64,000 bases of DNA from Haloplanus salinarum (GCF_024498175.1 NZ_CP101823.1:124001-188000); one strand, 5' to 3'; shown: positions 9,099 through 17,508, numbered from the stretch's first letter. Notes: a model not told the origin generated them from the letters alone. A program made the numbers and translations.

Positions 9099-9665
9099 TT
9101 AAGTCCCCCCGTCCGCCCGGAACCGGCGAGCGGCCCGGGCGGCCAGCCGCGCCACCCGGAGCGGCTCCGGGCGGCCGCCGGACGGCGTGAACGCCCGCAC
9201 CGCCTCGGCGGCCGCCGCGTCGTCGACGCCGACGGCCCGGACGTACACCGTCTCGTCGTTCACGTCGACTCGCCGCCGCGGCGGCAGGTCGCGGTACGTC
9301 CGGAGCCGCCGGTCGAGCGCGTCGCCGGAGAACTGTTCGCGGAGCGCGGGTTCGAGCCCGGGGCTGGCCTCGAACGACACGGAGAGCACGGGGCGGCCCA
9401 CCCGCTCGTGGAGCGCCGACAGGTCCACGACGTTGAACCATGCGGGTGCGACCCCCGCGACGAGGAGGACGCGCACGTCCTCCCGATCCAGCGTCGTCCA
9501 GAGATCCGCGATGGCCTCGGTGGCGTCGGTGCCGCCGACGGCACACGATCCGAAGGCGAACCCGTCGGTGACCCGGTCGCGACGGCAGACGACACCGCAG
9601 AGCACGCTCCGATCGTCGTCGGAAAAAGATTCGGCGACTCCGAGCGCCCGCGCGCCGGCTTTCAC
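9099..9665 (-). CDS. DUF99 (UPF0215) family protein, endonuclease V-like fold
   Basis: A 188-residue protein of the archaeal DUF99 family, related in fold to endonuclease V. The family segments GVVCRRD, VLLVAGVAPAWFNVVD and RPVLSVSFEAS are visible. The family's activity is not established here. Its ATG overlaps the TGA of the upstream small gene (ATGA at 9662-9665), which suggests translational coupling. It lies next to a uracil-DNA glycosylase, so a DNA-repair role is possible but is only inference. Confidence 0.87.
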   Translation of the reverse strand: MKAGARALGVAESFSDDDRSVLCGVVCRRDRVTDGFAFGSCAVGGTDATEAIADLWTTLDREDVRVLLVAGVAPAWFNVVDLSALHERVGRPVLSVSFEASPGLEPALREQFSGDALDRRLRTYRDLPPRRRVDVNDETVYVRAVGVDDAAAAEAVRAFTPSGGRPEPLRVARLAARAARRFRADGGT

Positions 9666-9838
9666 TCGTCTTTGATCTCTTTGAGCCGGTCGATCAGCTC
9701 GTCGTTCGACGCCCCGATCTCGAACTCCACCGACCCCCGGTGGTCGTTCTCGGACGTCTCGACGCCCTCGTTGTCGTCGAGGTCGGCGTCTAACTCCTGG
9801 TTCTCCTGTTCGGATTCATCGTAGCTCCCGAAGCCCAT
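9662..9838 (-). CDS. Small acidic conserved haloarchaeal protein (DUF5786-like)
   Basis: A 58-residue protein beginning MGFGSYDESEQ, with a strongly acidic middle and a basic/acidic helical tail (LIDRLKEIKDE). It resembles a small family found across haloarchaea that I recall as DUF5786. The frame extends far upstream, but this ATG starts the conserved part. Its stop overlaps the start of the DUF99 gene, making a two-gene unit. The function is unknown. Confidence 0.75.
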   Translation of the reverse strand: MGFGSYDESEQENQELDADLDDNEGVETSENDHRGSVEFEIGASNDELIDRLKEIKDE

Positions 9839-9935
9839 ACGTGTACGTCTACCAGACGCACGACCAAAAAAGATTTGCAGGGGGCGGTCGTCACTCACCG
9901 GCCGGTTTTTGTCGCTGTGCGCGGAAGACGGCGGT

Positions 9936-10547
9936 ATGGACGTCCACAACGTCACCGCGGACGCCGAGGAGTTCACCTGCAACGCGTACCTGGTCACCGG
10001 CGAGCGTCCGGCGCTGGTGGACGCGGGGACGATGCCGGGCGTCGTCGACGTTATCGCCGACCACGTCGACGACCTGGATCGGGTGGTGCTCACCCACCAG
10101 CACCACGACCACGTCGGCGAACTCGACGCCGTCCTCGACGCCTTCGACGCCGACCTGTACGCCCACGCCGACCACCCCCGGCGGACCCACGCACTCGCCG
10201 ACGGGGACGGGGTGGCCTTGGGCGAGGAGTCCTTCGACGTCGTCCACACGCCGGGTCACGCCGACGACCACGTCTCGCTCGTGGGCGAGCGCACCCTGTT
10301 CAGCGGCGACGTCGTCGTCTACAACGACGGCGCCTTCGACGACGGGAGCTTCGGGCGCACCGACAGCCCCGGACAGTCACGCGAACGGCTCATCGAGAGC
10401 CTGGAGGCGCTTCTGGAGCGACTCCCCGACTCGGTGACGGCGATGTACGCCGGGCACGGCGACCCCGTCCCCGACGACGAGAGCGTCCGGGCGGTGATCG
10501 AACGGGCGCTCGCGCGGGCCGAGCGCCGGGAACCGAAGTACGACTGA
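9936..10547 (+). CDS. MBL-fold metallo-hydrolase
   Basis: A 203-residue glyoxalase II-like protein. The metal-binding motif HQHHDHVGE is near residue 52, further ligands are HTPGHADDHV and FSGDVVV, and a C-terminal GHGDPV follows. It probably hydrolyses a thioester or similar ester using two zinc ions in the cytosol; the substrate is unknown. An upstream GTG at 9909 is possible, but the ATG at 9936 gives the usual N-terminus. It is divergent from the small gene at 9838. Confidence 0.9.
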   Translation: MDVHNVTADAEEFTCNAYLVTGERPALVDAGTMPGVVDVIADHVDDLDRVVLTHQHHDHVGELDAVLDAFDADLYAHADHPRRTHALADGDGVALGEESFDVVHTPGHADDHVSLVGERTLFSGDVVVYNDGAFDDGSFGRTDSPGQSRERLIESLEALLERLPDSVTAMYAGHGDPVPDDESVRAVIERALARAERREPKYD

Positions 10548-10590
10548 CGGGCGCGATGGGGGACGAACGGAAAAAGCCGACGGCGACGGT

Positions 10591-10740
10591 TCAGGCGCTG
10601 CGGCGCTCTTTGGCCTTCGGTCGAAGCTTCTTGTACCCGCACTTCCGGCAGCTCTCGGCCCGGGCGGCGTTGCGCGCGTTACACCGCATGCAGATCTGTT
10701 TTTCGAGCATCCGCTTTTCCGCTTCCTCGAACTTAGCCAT
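10591..10740 (-). CDS. rpl40e: Ribosomal protein L40e (eL40)
   Basis: A 49-residue zinc-ribbon component of the large ribosomal subunit. It contains CMRC and CRKC pairs 11 residues apart and a basic tail ([11 protein letters not shown]). The length is normal for archaeal L40e. The frame extends upstream to a weak start at 10809, but [11 protein letters not shown] is the typical N-terminus. Confidence 0.95.
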   Translation of the reverse strand: MAKFEEAEKRMLEKQICMRCNARNAARAESCRKCGYKKLRPKAKERRSA

Positions 10741-10841
10741 GGGGCGGAGTTTTCGGCCGACCGGCATAACCCTTGCGAGTGCCCCCGAGCGATGGTCGGG
10801 ACAACGCAAGCGTTTAGACGGCCGGTGGAGTAGTCCGGGGT

Positions 10842-11306
10842 ATGGCGAACTGTCCGCTCGCCGACGACTGCCCCAGTTTCTCGGAGCGCATCCAGGGCAT
10901 GGGGTGCCAGCACTACGGTGACCGCGGGGGCGCCGAGTGGTGTAACCACTACGATATGCCCATCTCCGACCTGAAACAGCAGCCGGTGAAACCCGGCGAG
11001 GAACTCGTCGTCGAGGTGACCGACATCCACGAGAGCGGCGCGGGCGTCGGCCGCACCGAGGACGGCTTCATCGTCCTGGTCGACGGGACCCTCCCGCCGT
11101 CCCGGGCGCGGGTACGCATCGACCGCGTGAAGGCCAACCACGCCACGGCCGACGAGGTCGAACGGCTTCCCACGGATCCCGAGGAGGAGGCGGACGAGGA
11201 GGGCGAGGACGCCGTCGACGCCGAGACGGAGTCGACGGCCGACGACGGCGGCGACTCGGGTCGCCCGGAGCAACTCGGCAGTCGCGACAACTTCTGGGGC
11301 GGGTGA
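10842..11306 (+). CDS. TRAM-domain protein with N-terminal Cys motif
   Basis: A 154-residue protein. The N-terminus has four cysteines ([10 protein letters not shown], then MGCQHYG and WCNHYDM) that could bind zinc. A TRAM domain follows (about residues 50-108: [20 protein letters not shown] to [10 protein letters not shown]), predicted to bind RNA. The C-terminal third is acidic and probably disordered. Haloarchaea carry several small TRAM proteins, some proposed as RNA chaperones. A TATA-like TTTAGA precedes it by about 30 nt. Confidence 0.88.
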   Translation: MANCPLADDCPSFSERIQGMGCQHYGDRGGAEWCNHYDMPISDLKQQPVKPGEELVVEVTDIHESGAGVGRTEDGFIVLVDGTLPPSRARVRIDRVKANHATADEVERLPTDPEEEADEEGEDAVDAETESTADDGGDSGRPEQLGSRDNFWGG

Positions 11307-11382
11307 GCGTCGGCGCCGACGCGGCGTCGCGAGCGGACAGCCCGAAGTGTAGCTTTTAGGGCCCCAAGGCATACGTCGAGGC

Positions 11383-11850
11383 ATGGACGACGACCCGGAC
11401 GCGGACGCGCTGCTCGAACGCGCCGGATTCGACCCGCAGGAGAGCGTGCTGACGCGTCGGCAGGCGGAGGTGCTCGCGCTTCGCGAGCGTGACGTGCGCC
11501 AGTCCACCATCGCGGACCTGCTCGGTACCTCCCGTGCGAACGTCTCGAGCATCGAGTCGAGCGCACGCAAGAACGTGGCGAAAGCACGGGAGACGGTCGC
11601 GTTCGCCGAGGCGCTCACCGCGCCGGTTCGCGTCGAAGTCGACGAACACACCGACCTCTACAACGTCCCGAAACTCGTCTACGACGCCTGTGACGCCGCG
11701 GGGGTGAAGGTCAACCACACGGCGCCGGACCTGATGAAACTCGTCAGCGACGAGGCCGGCGACGCGGTGCAGGGTCGCGAGGTGCAGGCACCGCTCCTGG
11801 TCGGCGTCACCACCGACGGGACCGTTCGCGTCCGCCAGTCGAAGCGCTAG
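11383..11850 (+). CDS. tfx: Tfx-family HTH transcriptional regulator
   Basis: A 155-residue protein. The N-terminal helix-turn-helix (about 22-62) includes LTRRQAEVLALRERDVRQST and GTSRANVSSIESSARKNV. The C-terminal domain is typical of Tfx regulators, first described near the molybdenum formylmethanofuran dehydrogenase operon in methanogens. In haloarchaea the targets are unknown. Its stop overlaps the stop of the convergent guanylyltransferase gene by 4 nt. Confidence 0.9.
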   Translation: MDDDPDADALLERAGFDPQESVLTRRQAEVLALRERDVRQSTIADLLGTSRANVSSIESSARKNVAKARETVAFAEALTAPVRVEVDEHTDLYNVPKLVYDACDAAGVKVNHTAPDLMKLVSDEAGDAVQGREVQAPLLVGVTTDGTVRVRQSKR

Positions 11851-12860
11851 AACTCGCCTTCTGCGTCCAGTTCGGCGACCAGTTCCCGGACGCGCTGTGC
11901 CGCCGCCGTCGGCACCACGAGTATCCGGTCGTCGTAGGCGACGACTGCCAGGTCGTCGACGCCCACCAGCGAGACGTGGACGTCGTCGCCGGCGACGACG
12001 TTGTTCGTCGCGTCGACGGCCCGCACCGACGCGTCACCGGCGACGACCGTCCCGTCTCCGTCGGCCGGGAGGATCCGCCGCAGGGCGTCCCACGACCCCA
12101 GGTCGTCCCACGCGATATCGAGGGGGACGACGGCGACGTCCGTGGCACGTTCGAACACCGCGTAGTCGACGCTCACGGGGTCGACCGCCGCGAACCCGGC
12201 CTCGGGGTCGCCCCGGTCGAGCGCGTCGATCAGGGGGGAAAGCGGTGCGTCCGCCGCCCCCGCCGCTTCCCGGAATGCCGCGGGCGTCCACGCGAAGATA
12301 CCCGCGTTCCAGTAGTACCCCGCCTCGACGTATCGCCGCGCCGTCTCGGCGTCGGGTTTCTCGTGAAAGGCGGCCACCTCCGCGTACGCCCCCCGATCGG
12401 GACCGGGTTCGACGTAGCCGTAGCCGGTGTCCGGCCGGTCGGGTTCCACGCCGAAGGTGACGAGCGACCCCGTCCGGGCCGCGACCCGCGCCCCGCGCTG
12501 GGCCGTCGGTTCGAACTCCCCCTCGACGTGGTGGTCGCTCGGGAGGGCGAGCACCACGGGGTCGTCGAACCGCTCGGCGACGCGGTGGGTAGCGTAGGCG
12601 AGCGCCGGCCCGGTGTCCTTGCCGGCGGGTTCGACGAGGACCGACGCTTCGGGGACCGCCTCCCGGACGGCGTCGGCGAACGCCGGGCGGGTCGAGACGA
12701 CCACCTCGTCGGCGAAGTCGGCACGGGCGACGGTGCGTTCGAGGAGCGTCCCCTCGCCCCCCAACGCGAGCAACTGCTTCGGGCGGTGGCGACGACTCGC
12801 GGGGTAGAGCCGTGACCCGACACCCCCGGCGAGCACCACCGCGACGAGCGGTCGGTCCAT
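11847..12860 (-). CDS. Mannose-1-phosphate guanylyltransferase
   Basis: Makes GDP-mannose from GTP and mannose-1-phosphate for cell-surface glycans. The 337-residue protein has the nucleotidyltransferase motif VVLAGGVGSRLYP at residues 7-19, RPKQLL after it, and the family motif DIAWDDLGSWDAL near residue 260. There is no fused phosphomannose isomerase domain. The frame extends upstream to 13184, but the ATG at 12860 begins the family sequence. No other sugar-nucleotide gene is nearby. Confidence 0.92.
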   Translation of the reverse strand: MDRPLVAVVLAGGVGSRLYPASRRHRPKQLLALGGEGTLLERTVARADFADEVVVSTRPAFADAVREAVPEASVLVEPAGKDTGPALAYATHRVAERFDDPVVLALPSDHHVEGEFEPTAQRGARVAARTGSLVTFGVEPDRPDTGYGYVEPGPDRGAYAEVAAFHEKPDAETARRYVEAGYYWNAGIFAWTPAAFREAAGAADAPLSPLIDALDRGDPEAGFAAVDPVSVDYAVFERATDVAVVPLDIAWDDLGSWDALRRILPADGDGTVVAGDASVRAVDATNNVVAGDDVHVSLVGVDDLAVVAYDDRILVVPTAAAQRVRELVAELDAEGEF

Positions 12861-12907
12861 ACTGGGCCGGTCGGCGCCTCCGGGCAAAAGCGCTCCGACG
12901 GGCGGCC

Positions 12908-13180
12908 TCACCACGTCTCGACGATACCTTCGCGGACGTCCTCCGCACAGCCCTCGCAGTCGGGATGGCCCGCCTCGAAACACTCGGGGCGCCCCTCGTC
13001 GTCGACGGCGACGGCGCGCCGTTCGGCCTCCCGACGGCAGACGATACGGACGCGCCCCGCCTCGTCCCGGGGCAGGTCGGCCGCTGTCCGGCCATCGCGG
13101 TAGGCCCGCCGTGCCTCCCCGTAGCGGCGGCCGGCCGAGCGGAACGCCGTCCGCACGAACCGTTCCAGTCGGTCGTCCAT
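12908..13180 (-). CDS. Small conserved haloarchaeal protein with C-terminal Cys motif
   Basis: A 90-residue basic-acidic protein. It starts with MDDRLERFVRTAFRSAGRRY and ends with CFEAGHPDCEGCAEDV, a His/Cys-rich segment that could bind a metal. I believe it belongs to a haloarchaeal family of unknown function; no activity can be assigned. It is on the same strand as, and 47 bp upstream of, the guanylyltransferase gene, and divergent from rpa3. Confidence 0.75.
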   Translation of the reverse strand: MDDRLERFVRTAFRSAGRRYGEARRAYRDGRTAADLPRDEAGRVRIVCRREAERRAVAVDDEGRPECFEAGHPDCEGCAEDVREGIVETW

Positions 13181-13261
13181 ACACCCGCTTGCGGCGGCCG
13201 CCTCAAAGACCCGTCGCCGGGGGAGAACCCCGAGCGGTCCACTTTCACCCCGGTCACGGAA

Positions 13262-13319
13262 CTTTTTATATCGTCGCGCACCAACCGGCGTGTGCCTCCC
13301 CACGAGAACAGACCGGAGG
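13262..13319 (+). promoter_or_regulatory. rpa3 promoter and Shine-Dalgarno site
   Basis: A strong TATA-like TTTTTATA at about 13263-13270 predicts a start near 13295 and a leader of about 36 nt. GGAGG at 13315-13319 lies 11 nt before the ATG. Most genes in the window look leaderless, so this Shine-Dalgarno leader is a minority pattern. Confidence 0.5.
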
Positions 13320-13330
13320 CGAGTGAGACC

Positions 13331-14263
13331 ATGACCGATTTGCATACCCACGCGGAGGATATCGTAGCGCAGTTCTCGGATCACCTCGATCTGGACGTCG
13401 ACGAGGTCGAGGAGCGACTCGACAACCTCGTCAACGAGTACCGGGTCCCGGTGGACGAGGCCCGGCGAAGCGTCGTGAACAGTTACCTCGACGAGGCGGA
13501 CCTGGACCGCGACGCGCTGGGCGGTGGGGGCGGCAACGCCTCCGTCGGCCTCGCCGAGATCGACCAGGACGAACAGTGGCTCGACGTGACCGCCGAGGTC
13601 GTCGAACTCTGGGAGGCCCGGAGCGACTCCGTCGCCCAGGTCGGCCTGCTCGGCGACGAGACGGGCACCACCAAGTTCGTCGCCTTCGAGACCTCCGACC
13701 TGCCCGCACTGGAGGAAGGGACGGTCTACCGGCTGGAGAACCTGGTGACCGACGAGTACCAGGGCAACTTCTCGGTGAAGCTCAACCGGACGACCACGAT
13801 CACCGAGGTCGACGAGGAGATCGAGGTCGGCGACGACGCCGAGACCGTCGAGGGGGCGCTGGTCGACATCCAGAGCGGCAGCGGCCTCATCAAGCGCTGT
13901 CCCGAAGACGACTGTACGCGCGTCCTCCAGAACGGCCGGTGTTCGGAACACGGCGACGTCGAGGGCGAGTTCGACCTGCGGATCAAGGGCGTCCTCGACG
14001 ACGGCGAGGCGGTCCACGAGGTCATCTTCGACCGCGAGGCCACCGAGTCGCTCACCGGTACGACCCTCGAAGAAGCGAAGGACATGGCGATGGACGCCCT
14101 CGACACCACCGTCGTCGCCGAGGAGATGCGCGCGGACACGCTCGGTCGGTACTACCGGGTGAGCGGCCCGCAGTTCGGCCGGTACGTGCTGGTCGACGAC
14201 TTCGAGCGGCTGAGCGATCCGATCGACGCCGAGGCGGCCCTCATCGAAGCGAGGTCGATCTGA
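13331..14263 (+). CDS. rpa3: Replication protein A homologue (RPA3 type), single-strand DNA-binding
   Basis: Binds single-stranded DNA in replication and repair. The 310-residue protein has an N-terminal helical region (1-65), an OB fold (about 75-165) and a zinc finger (CPEDDC and CSEHG, about 195-215). A C-terminal domain ends in RYYRVSGPQFGRYVLVDDF. In Haloferax volcanii the RPA3 type is encoded next to its partner Rpap3, as here; the next ATG starts 1 nt after this stop. Confidence 0.92.
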   Translation: MTDLHTHAEDIVAQFSDHLDLDVDEVEERLDNLVNEYRVPVDEARRSVVNSYLDEADLDRDALGGGGGNASVGLAEIDQDEQWLDVTAEVVELWEARSDSVAQVGLLGDETGTTKFVAFETSDLPALEEGTVYRLENLVTDEYQGNFSVKLNRTTTITEVDEEIEVGDDAETVEGALVDIQSGSGLIKRCPEDDCTRVLQNGRCSEHGDVEGEFDLRIKGVLDDGEAVHEVIFDREATESLTGTTLEEAKDMAMDALDTTVVAEEMRADTLGRYYRVSGPQFGRYVLVDDFERLSDPIDAEAALIEARSI

Positions 14264-14264
14264 C

Positions 14265-14876
14265 ATGAGCCAGGCACCCACCCGCGAAGTCGCGCGCCGC
14301 GTCTTCGCCCGCGAGTTCAACGACGCGAGTCACACGTTCAAGGAGTCCGAGGACGAACGCGCCCCCGTCTACCTCCTGCTCCCGACCGGCGAACGCGCGA
14401 ACCGCGTGTTCCTCGTCGGGACGCTCACCGAGAAGGAGGACGTCGGCGAGGGCGACGAGTACTGGCGGGGTCGGATCGTCGACCCGACGGGCACCTTCTT
14501 CGTCTACGCCGGGCAGTACCAGCCCGACGCCGCCTCGACGCTCCGGGACCTCGAACCCCCGGCGTACGTCGCCGTCGTCGGCAAACCGCGCACCTACGAG
14601 ACCGACGACGGGAGCGTCAACGTCTCGGTGCGGCCCGAATCCATCACCCCCGTCGACGCCACCACGCGGGACCGCTGGGTGGCCGAGACGGCGACCCGGA
14701 CGCTCGAACGCGTCGCCGCCTTCGACGACGAGGGCGACGAGTACGCCCGGATGGCCCGCGAGCAGTACGACCTCGCGGTCGACGAGTACCGCGAGGTGGC
14801 GCTCGCGGCTCTCGAAGGGCTCGACGAGTCAGACGAACTGGCCGACGACGACGCCGATGTCCCCGCCGAGCACTGA
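14265..14876 (+). CDS. rpap3: RPA-associated protein Rpap3
   Basis: A 203-residue OB-fold partner of RPA3, recognisable by REVARRVFAREFNDASHTFK near the start. An OB-like core (YLLLPTGERANRVFLVGTL to YVAVVGKPRTYE) follows. It is co-transcribed with rpa3 with a 1-nt gap, so the two are probably made as a complex, as reported for Haloferax. The C-terminal third is helical and acidic. Confidence 0.92.
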   Translation: MSQAPTREVARRVFAREFNDASHTFKESEDERAPVYLLLPTGERANRVFLVGTLTEKEDVGEGDEYWRGRIVDPTGTFFVYAGQYQPDAASTLRDLEPPAYVAVVGKPRTYETDDGSVNVSVRPESITPVDATTRDRWVAETATRTLERVAAFDDEGDEYARMAREQYDLAVDEYREVALAALEGLDESDELADDDADVPAEH

Positions 14877-14949
14877 CCACGGATCGGTGCCGGCGAGGCC
14901 CCTCGTCTGACAAACCGTTAAGTGAGTCGCCGTCGAAGTCGGGGTGACG

Positions 14950-15354
14950 ATGGGCAACAAGAACAAGACCATCTCGTTTCGCGTCAACGAGGACGCGTTC
15001 GAGACCCTGCGCGAGATCGCCGAGGAGCGCGACCTCTCGCTTTCGGCGGTGTTTCGCGACTACGTCGACATGCTCGTTGCCCACGACGGCCAGGTCCGGG
15101 TCGTCCCCGAACACGAGTTCGACGCCGCGACGGACGACGGCGCCGATTTCCCGCCGACCGTCGAGGTGCCAAAGAGCTTCGTCCGCGAGCACGAACGCCT
15201 CGAACTCGAAGCCGAACACCTCCGGGAACAACTCGACGAGCACAAACGCTACGTCAACCACCTGCGGGAACGCCTGGAGGAGAGCGAGGAAGACGTCATC
15301 CAACTCGAAGACCTGGACGGCGAGCGCGACGAACCGTCCTACCGGTTAGGCTGA
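14950..15354 (+). CDS. Ribbon-helix-helix protein with C-terminal coiled coil
   Basis: A 134-residue protein. Residues 5-40 (TISFRVNEDAFETLREIAEE) look like a ribbon-helix-helix DNA-binding domain. Residues 80-130 form a charged coiled coil (EHERLELEAEHLREQLDEHK). It is a likely small DNA-binding regulator; the target is unknown. A TATA-like GTTAAGT at about 14917 predicts transcription near 14945, so the ATG at 14950 is preferred over the GTG at 14944. It overlaps the convergent gene by 9 nt. Confidence 0.82.
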   Translation: MGNKNKTISFRVNEDAFETLREIAEERDLSLSAVFRDYVDMLVAHDGQVRVVPEHEFDAATDDGADFPPTVEVPKSFVREHERLELEAEHLREQLDEHKRYVNHLRERLEESEEDVIQLEDLDGERDEPSYRLG

Positions 15355-15801
15355 CAGGGTCCGACGCGCCTTGCGGGCGCGTGATTCCATCTCGTCGTCG
15401 CCCTCGACGGCGGCCAACGACTCCACCGCCTCCAGCCGCCGCACCGCCCGATCCAGGAAGGAGAGGACGTCCCCCGGATAGGCGTAGAGCATGTACTCGT
15501 CGCTCATCACGTCGACGATGGCGTCCGGCCCGAGTCCCTGGGCCCGAAGCTCCAGCAGGTAGCGGACGAACTGTCGCTCCGGATAGCCCGTATAGAGGTC
15601 GTCGGGGTCCTCGCAGTCGAGGAAGTCGGTCGCGAAATCGAGCAGTCGGTCGCGGGTCGCGTCGTCGAGTTTCGAGAGGCCGTCGCCGCTGTAGAGCACC
15701 TCCATCGTCGCCCCCTTGAACGCCCCCTTGGGGATGGACGTATCCAGCTGGGAGACGATCTGGCGGTGGTTCTTCAGATAGACCTTGTCGGTGATGGCCA
15801 C
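15346..15801 (-). CDS. Conserved haloarchaeal protein of unknown function
   Basis: A 151-residue protein starting MAITDKVYLKNHRQIVSQLD, with no membrane helix or signal. The sequence looks like a well-conserved haloarchaeal family but I cannot assign a function. A single Cys is present (DFLDCEDPDD). A TATA-like CTTTAGTTTC about 26 nt upstream fits a leaderless mRNA. It converges on the ribbon-helix-helix gene with a 9-nt overlap. Confidence 0.82.
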   Translation of the reverse strand: MAITDKVYLKNHRQIVSQLDTSIPKGAFKGATMEVLYSGDGLSKLDDATRDRLLDFATDFLDCEDPDDLYTGYPERQFVRYLLELRAQGLGPDAIVDVMSDEYMLYAYPGDVLSFLDRAVRRLEAVESLAAVEGDDEMESRARKARRTLSA

Positions 15802-15917
15802 GACCGTCCCGTAGGCGGCTACGAAACTAAAGCGTCCCGACTCCGGGCGTGGGGACGGGACTCACCCCCGTCACGAGTCGTAACCTACTTCACTCACAGC
15901 ACAGTACCGTAATCCGT

Positions 15918-15990
15918 GTCCGGGTTGGGGTAGTGGTTATCCTTCAGCCTTGTGGAGGCTGAGACGCGGGTTCGATTCTCGCACCCGGAC
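15918..15990 (+). tRNA. tRNA-His (GTG anticodon)
   Basis: A cloverleaf fits: acceptor TCCGGGT (15919-15925) with ACCCGGA (15983-15989), anticodon arm CAGCC-TTGTGGA-GGCTG with anticodon GTG, and T arm GCGGG-TTCGATT-CTCGC. G15918 is the extra G(-1) pairing with C73 at 15990, the tRNA-His identity pair. CCA is not encoded. No intron is seen. Three partial copies of its 3' end follow. Confidence 0.95.
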
Positions 15991-16105
15991 TTTCTGTCTG
16001 CGAACGAACGTGAGCAGACGAACGTCCATCGTAAGAGAATCGAATCAGGGAACGGAGCGAGCGAACGCGAGCGGAGTGACCGTGGTTCGATTCTCGCACC
16101 CGGAC
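15991..16105 (+). repeat. tRNA-His 3'-end repeat unit 1 (115 bp)
   Basis: Starts TTTCTGTCTGCG right after the tRNA and ends with the same 22-nt T-arm/acceptor sequence as the tRNA (16084-16105). It also contains an inverted copy of the T-arm (GAGAATCGAA, about 16036-16045), so the unit can fold into a hairpin. It is nearly identical to unit 3, with one difference seen. Confidence 0.85.
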
Positions 16106-16199
16106 TTTCCGCGGAACGCAGTGACGAAGTAAGCCGGAAGGCGAGCACTCGGGGAGTGAAGCGAGCGGAACGACCGTGGTTCGATTCTCGCACCCGGAC
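16106..16199 (+). repeat. tRNA-His 3'-end repeat unit 2 (94 bp)
   Basis: A shorter, different spacer (TTTCCGCGGAACGC onward) followed by the same 22-nt tRNA 3' end at 16178-16199. It shares the GAAGCGAGCGGAACGACCGT-type lead-in, but not the inverted T-arm copy. Confidence 0.8.
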
Positions 16200-16314
16200 T
16201 TTCTGTCTGCGAACGAACGTGAGCAGACGAACGTCCGTCGTAAGAGAATCGAATCAGGGAACGGAGCGAGCGAACGCGAGCGGAGTGACCGTGGTTCGAT
16301 TCTCGCACCCGGAC
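16200..16314 (+). repeat. tRNA-His 3'-end repeat unit 3 (115 bp)
   Basis: A near-exact copy of unit 1, ending with the 22-nt tRNA 3' sequence at 16293-16314. The sequence after it (CTTCTCGCGACG) no longer matches the repeats, so the array ends here. Confidence 0.85.
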
Positions 16315-16515
16315 CTTCTCGCGACGAACGTGGGGAGCGGACGGTCACCCGAGACCCGAATCGTCCGCCAGTTTGCCCCGTGAACGAACCCGCACAGCGG
16401 CGGCGCCCGTCCGCCTTCGACGCACACACTAGTCGACTGGCCAACATCTTTATCCGCCGACAGTCGTATCGGTCGGGAGGCGTGGTACCACACGCCACGA
16501 TCGACGAAAACACCC
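16315..16515. other. Non-coding stretch between the tRNA repeat array and the exported-protein gene
   Basis: With the repeat array this makes about 525 bp without a gene. No ORF is supported. A TATA-like CATCTTTATCC lies at about 16445-16455. A short hairpin GGCGTG-GTACCA-CACGCC at 16479-16496 sits near the predicted transcription start of the gene at 16516, where it could be an operator or leader hairpin. Confidence 0.5.
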
Positions 16516-17508
16516 ATGTCAGAACACGATCCATCACCGATCCGACGACGCGTGACGCGGCGGGGTCTGCTCCGATCGGCGGTCGCCGGGGGTGTCGCGA
16601 CCGGCGGTCTCGCGACGTCGGTCACGGCACAGGGGAACGGGAACGGCGACGGTACTTCGAAGGGCTTCCCGCCGGACGGGATCACCGAGTACGGCGACGC
16701 GGTCGACCTCGGCGAGGGACGGGTGCGGCCGTTCACGACCGAGACGCCGTCGGGAGAGCCGAAGTACCACGGCGTGGAGTTCGATCGGTCGGCACTGGAG
16801 GGACTGCCGAGCGCGGCGGAACTGGACGAAGACGAGGGGACCTACGACGACAAGTACGGGCCGAACGGCGAGGCACTGGAGGTCCATCGGAAGCAGTCGC
16901 TGGAGTTTTTCGTCCCCTTCCCGGACGCGGCGGAGACGCCGTTTACCTTCCTCGGGCTCAACTGGAACCCGGACGGCCACCCGGGCGGCAAGGGGGCGTG
17001 GCTGGTTCCACACTTCGACGTCCACTTCCACATGCTCGATACGGGAACGGTCGACGCCATCGAGGGGCCAGCCCTCCCGCCGTACGACGACCCCGAGGCG
17101 ACGGGGGAGATTCCGGCCGAGCGGATCCCCGATGGCTACGTCCGTTCGCCGGAGCCGGTCGCCGACGAACGCTACATCACGGACATGGGCGAACACACGG
17201 CCCCGAGGGACGCGCCGGAACTCCCGGACGGCCCCGACGACGACGGGAACCCGGACCGGTTCACGGCCACGCTGATCCAGGGGTTCGTCGGCGTCGGCGC
17301 GAGCGACGCCGACCCGCGGCTGGCGTTCGTCGAACCGATGCTCACCCGCGAGTACCTGCGTGACCTCGACGGCACCGACGTGTTCGACGTGCCACAGCCG
17401 GAGGTCTACCCCCACGACGAGCGCCACCCGCGGACGTACGCCATCCGCGACGTCCCCTCGGCGGAGACGGTCTGTGTCGTGCTCCAGGAGTTCGAGCCCG
17501 TCGACTGA
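16516..17508 (+). CDS. Tat-exported protein of unknown function
   Basis: A 330-residue protein with a twin-arginine signal (VTRRGLLRSAVAGG, residues 14-27, cleavage near ATSVTA). The mature part has WLVPHFDVHFHMLD near residue 165, a His-rich motif that could bind metal. It resembles a family of periplasmic proteins I recall as DUF5602/TTHB210-like, but this is uncertain. Its TGA stop lies in the left edge of palindrome A. It is the first gene after the tRNA-His repeat array. Confidence 0.82.
   Translation: MSEHDPSPIRRRVTRRGLLRSAVAGGVATGGLATSVTAQGNGNGDGTSKGFPPDGITEYGDAVDLGEGRVRPFTTETPSGEPKYHGVEFDRSALEGLPSAAELDEDEGTYDDKYGPNGEALEVHRKQSLEFFVPFPDAAETPFTFLGLNWNPDGHPGGKGAWLVPHFDVHFHMLDTGTVDAIEGPALPPYDDPEATGEIPAERIPDGYVRSPEPVADERYITDMGEHTAPRDAPELPDGPDDDGNPDRFTATLIQGFVGVGASDADPRLAFVEPMLTREYLRDLDGTDVFDVPQPEVYPHDERHPRTYAIRDVPSAETVCVVLQEFEPVD

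Noticed and set aside
15991-16314. CRISPR-like array
   Set aside because: Units are 94-115 bp with near-identical spacers and end in a tRNA 3' end; there are no cas genes.
16084-16314. Extra tRNA genes
   Set aside because: Only the T arm and 3' acceptor strand are repeated; no D arm or anticodon arm is present.
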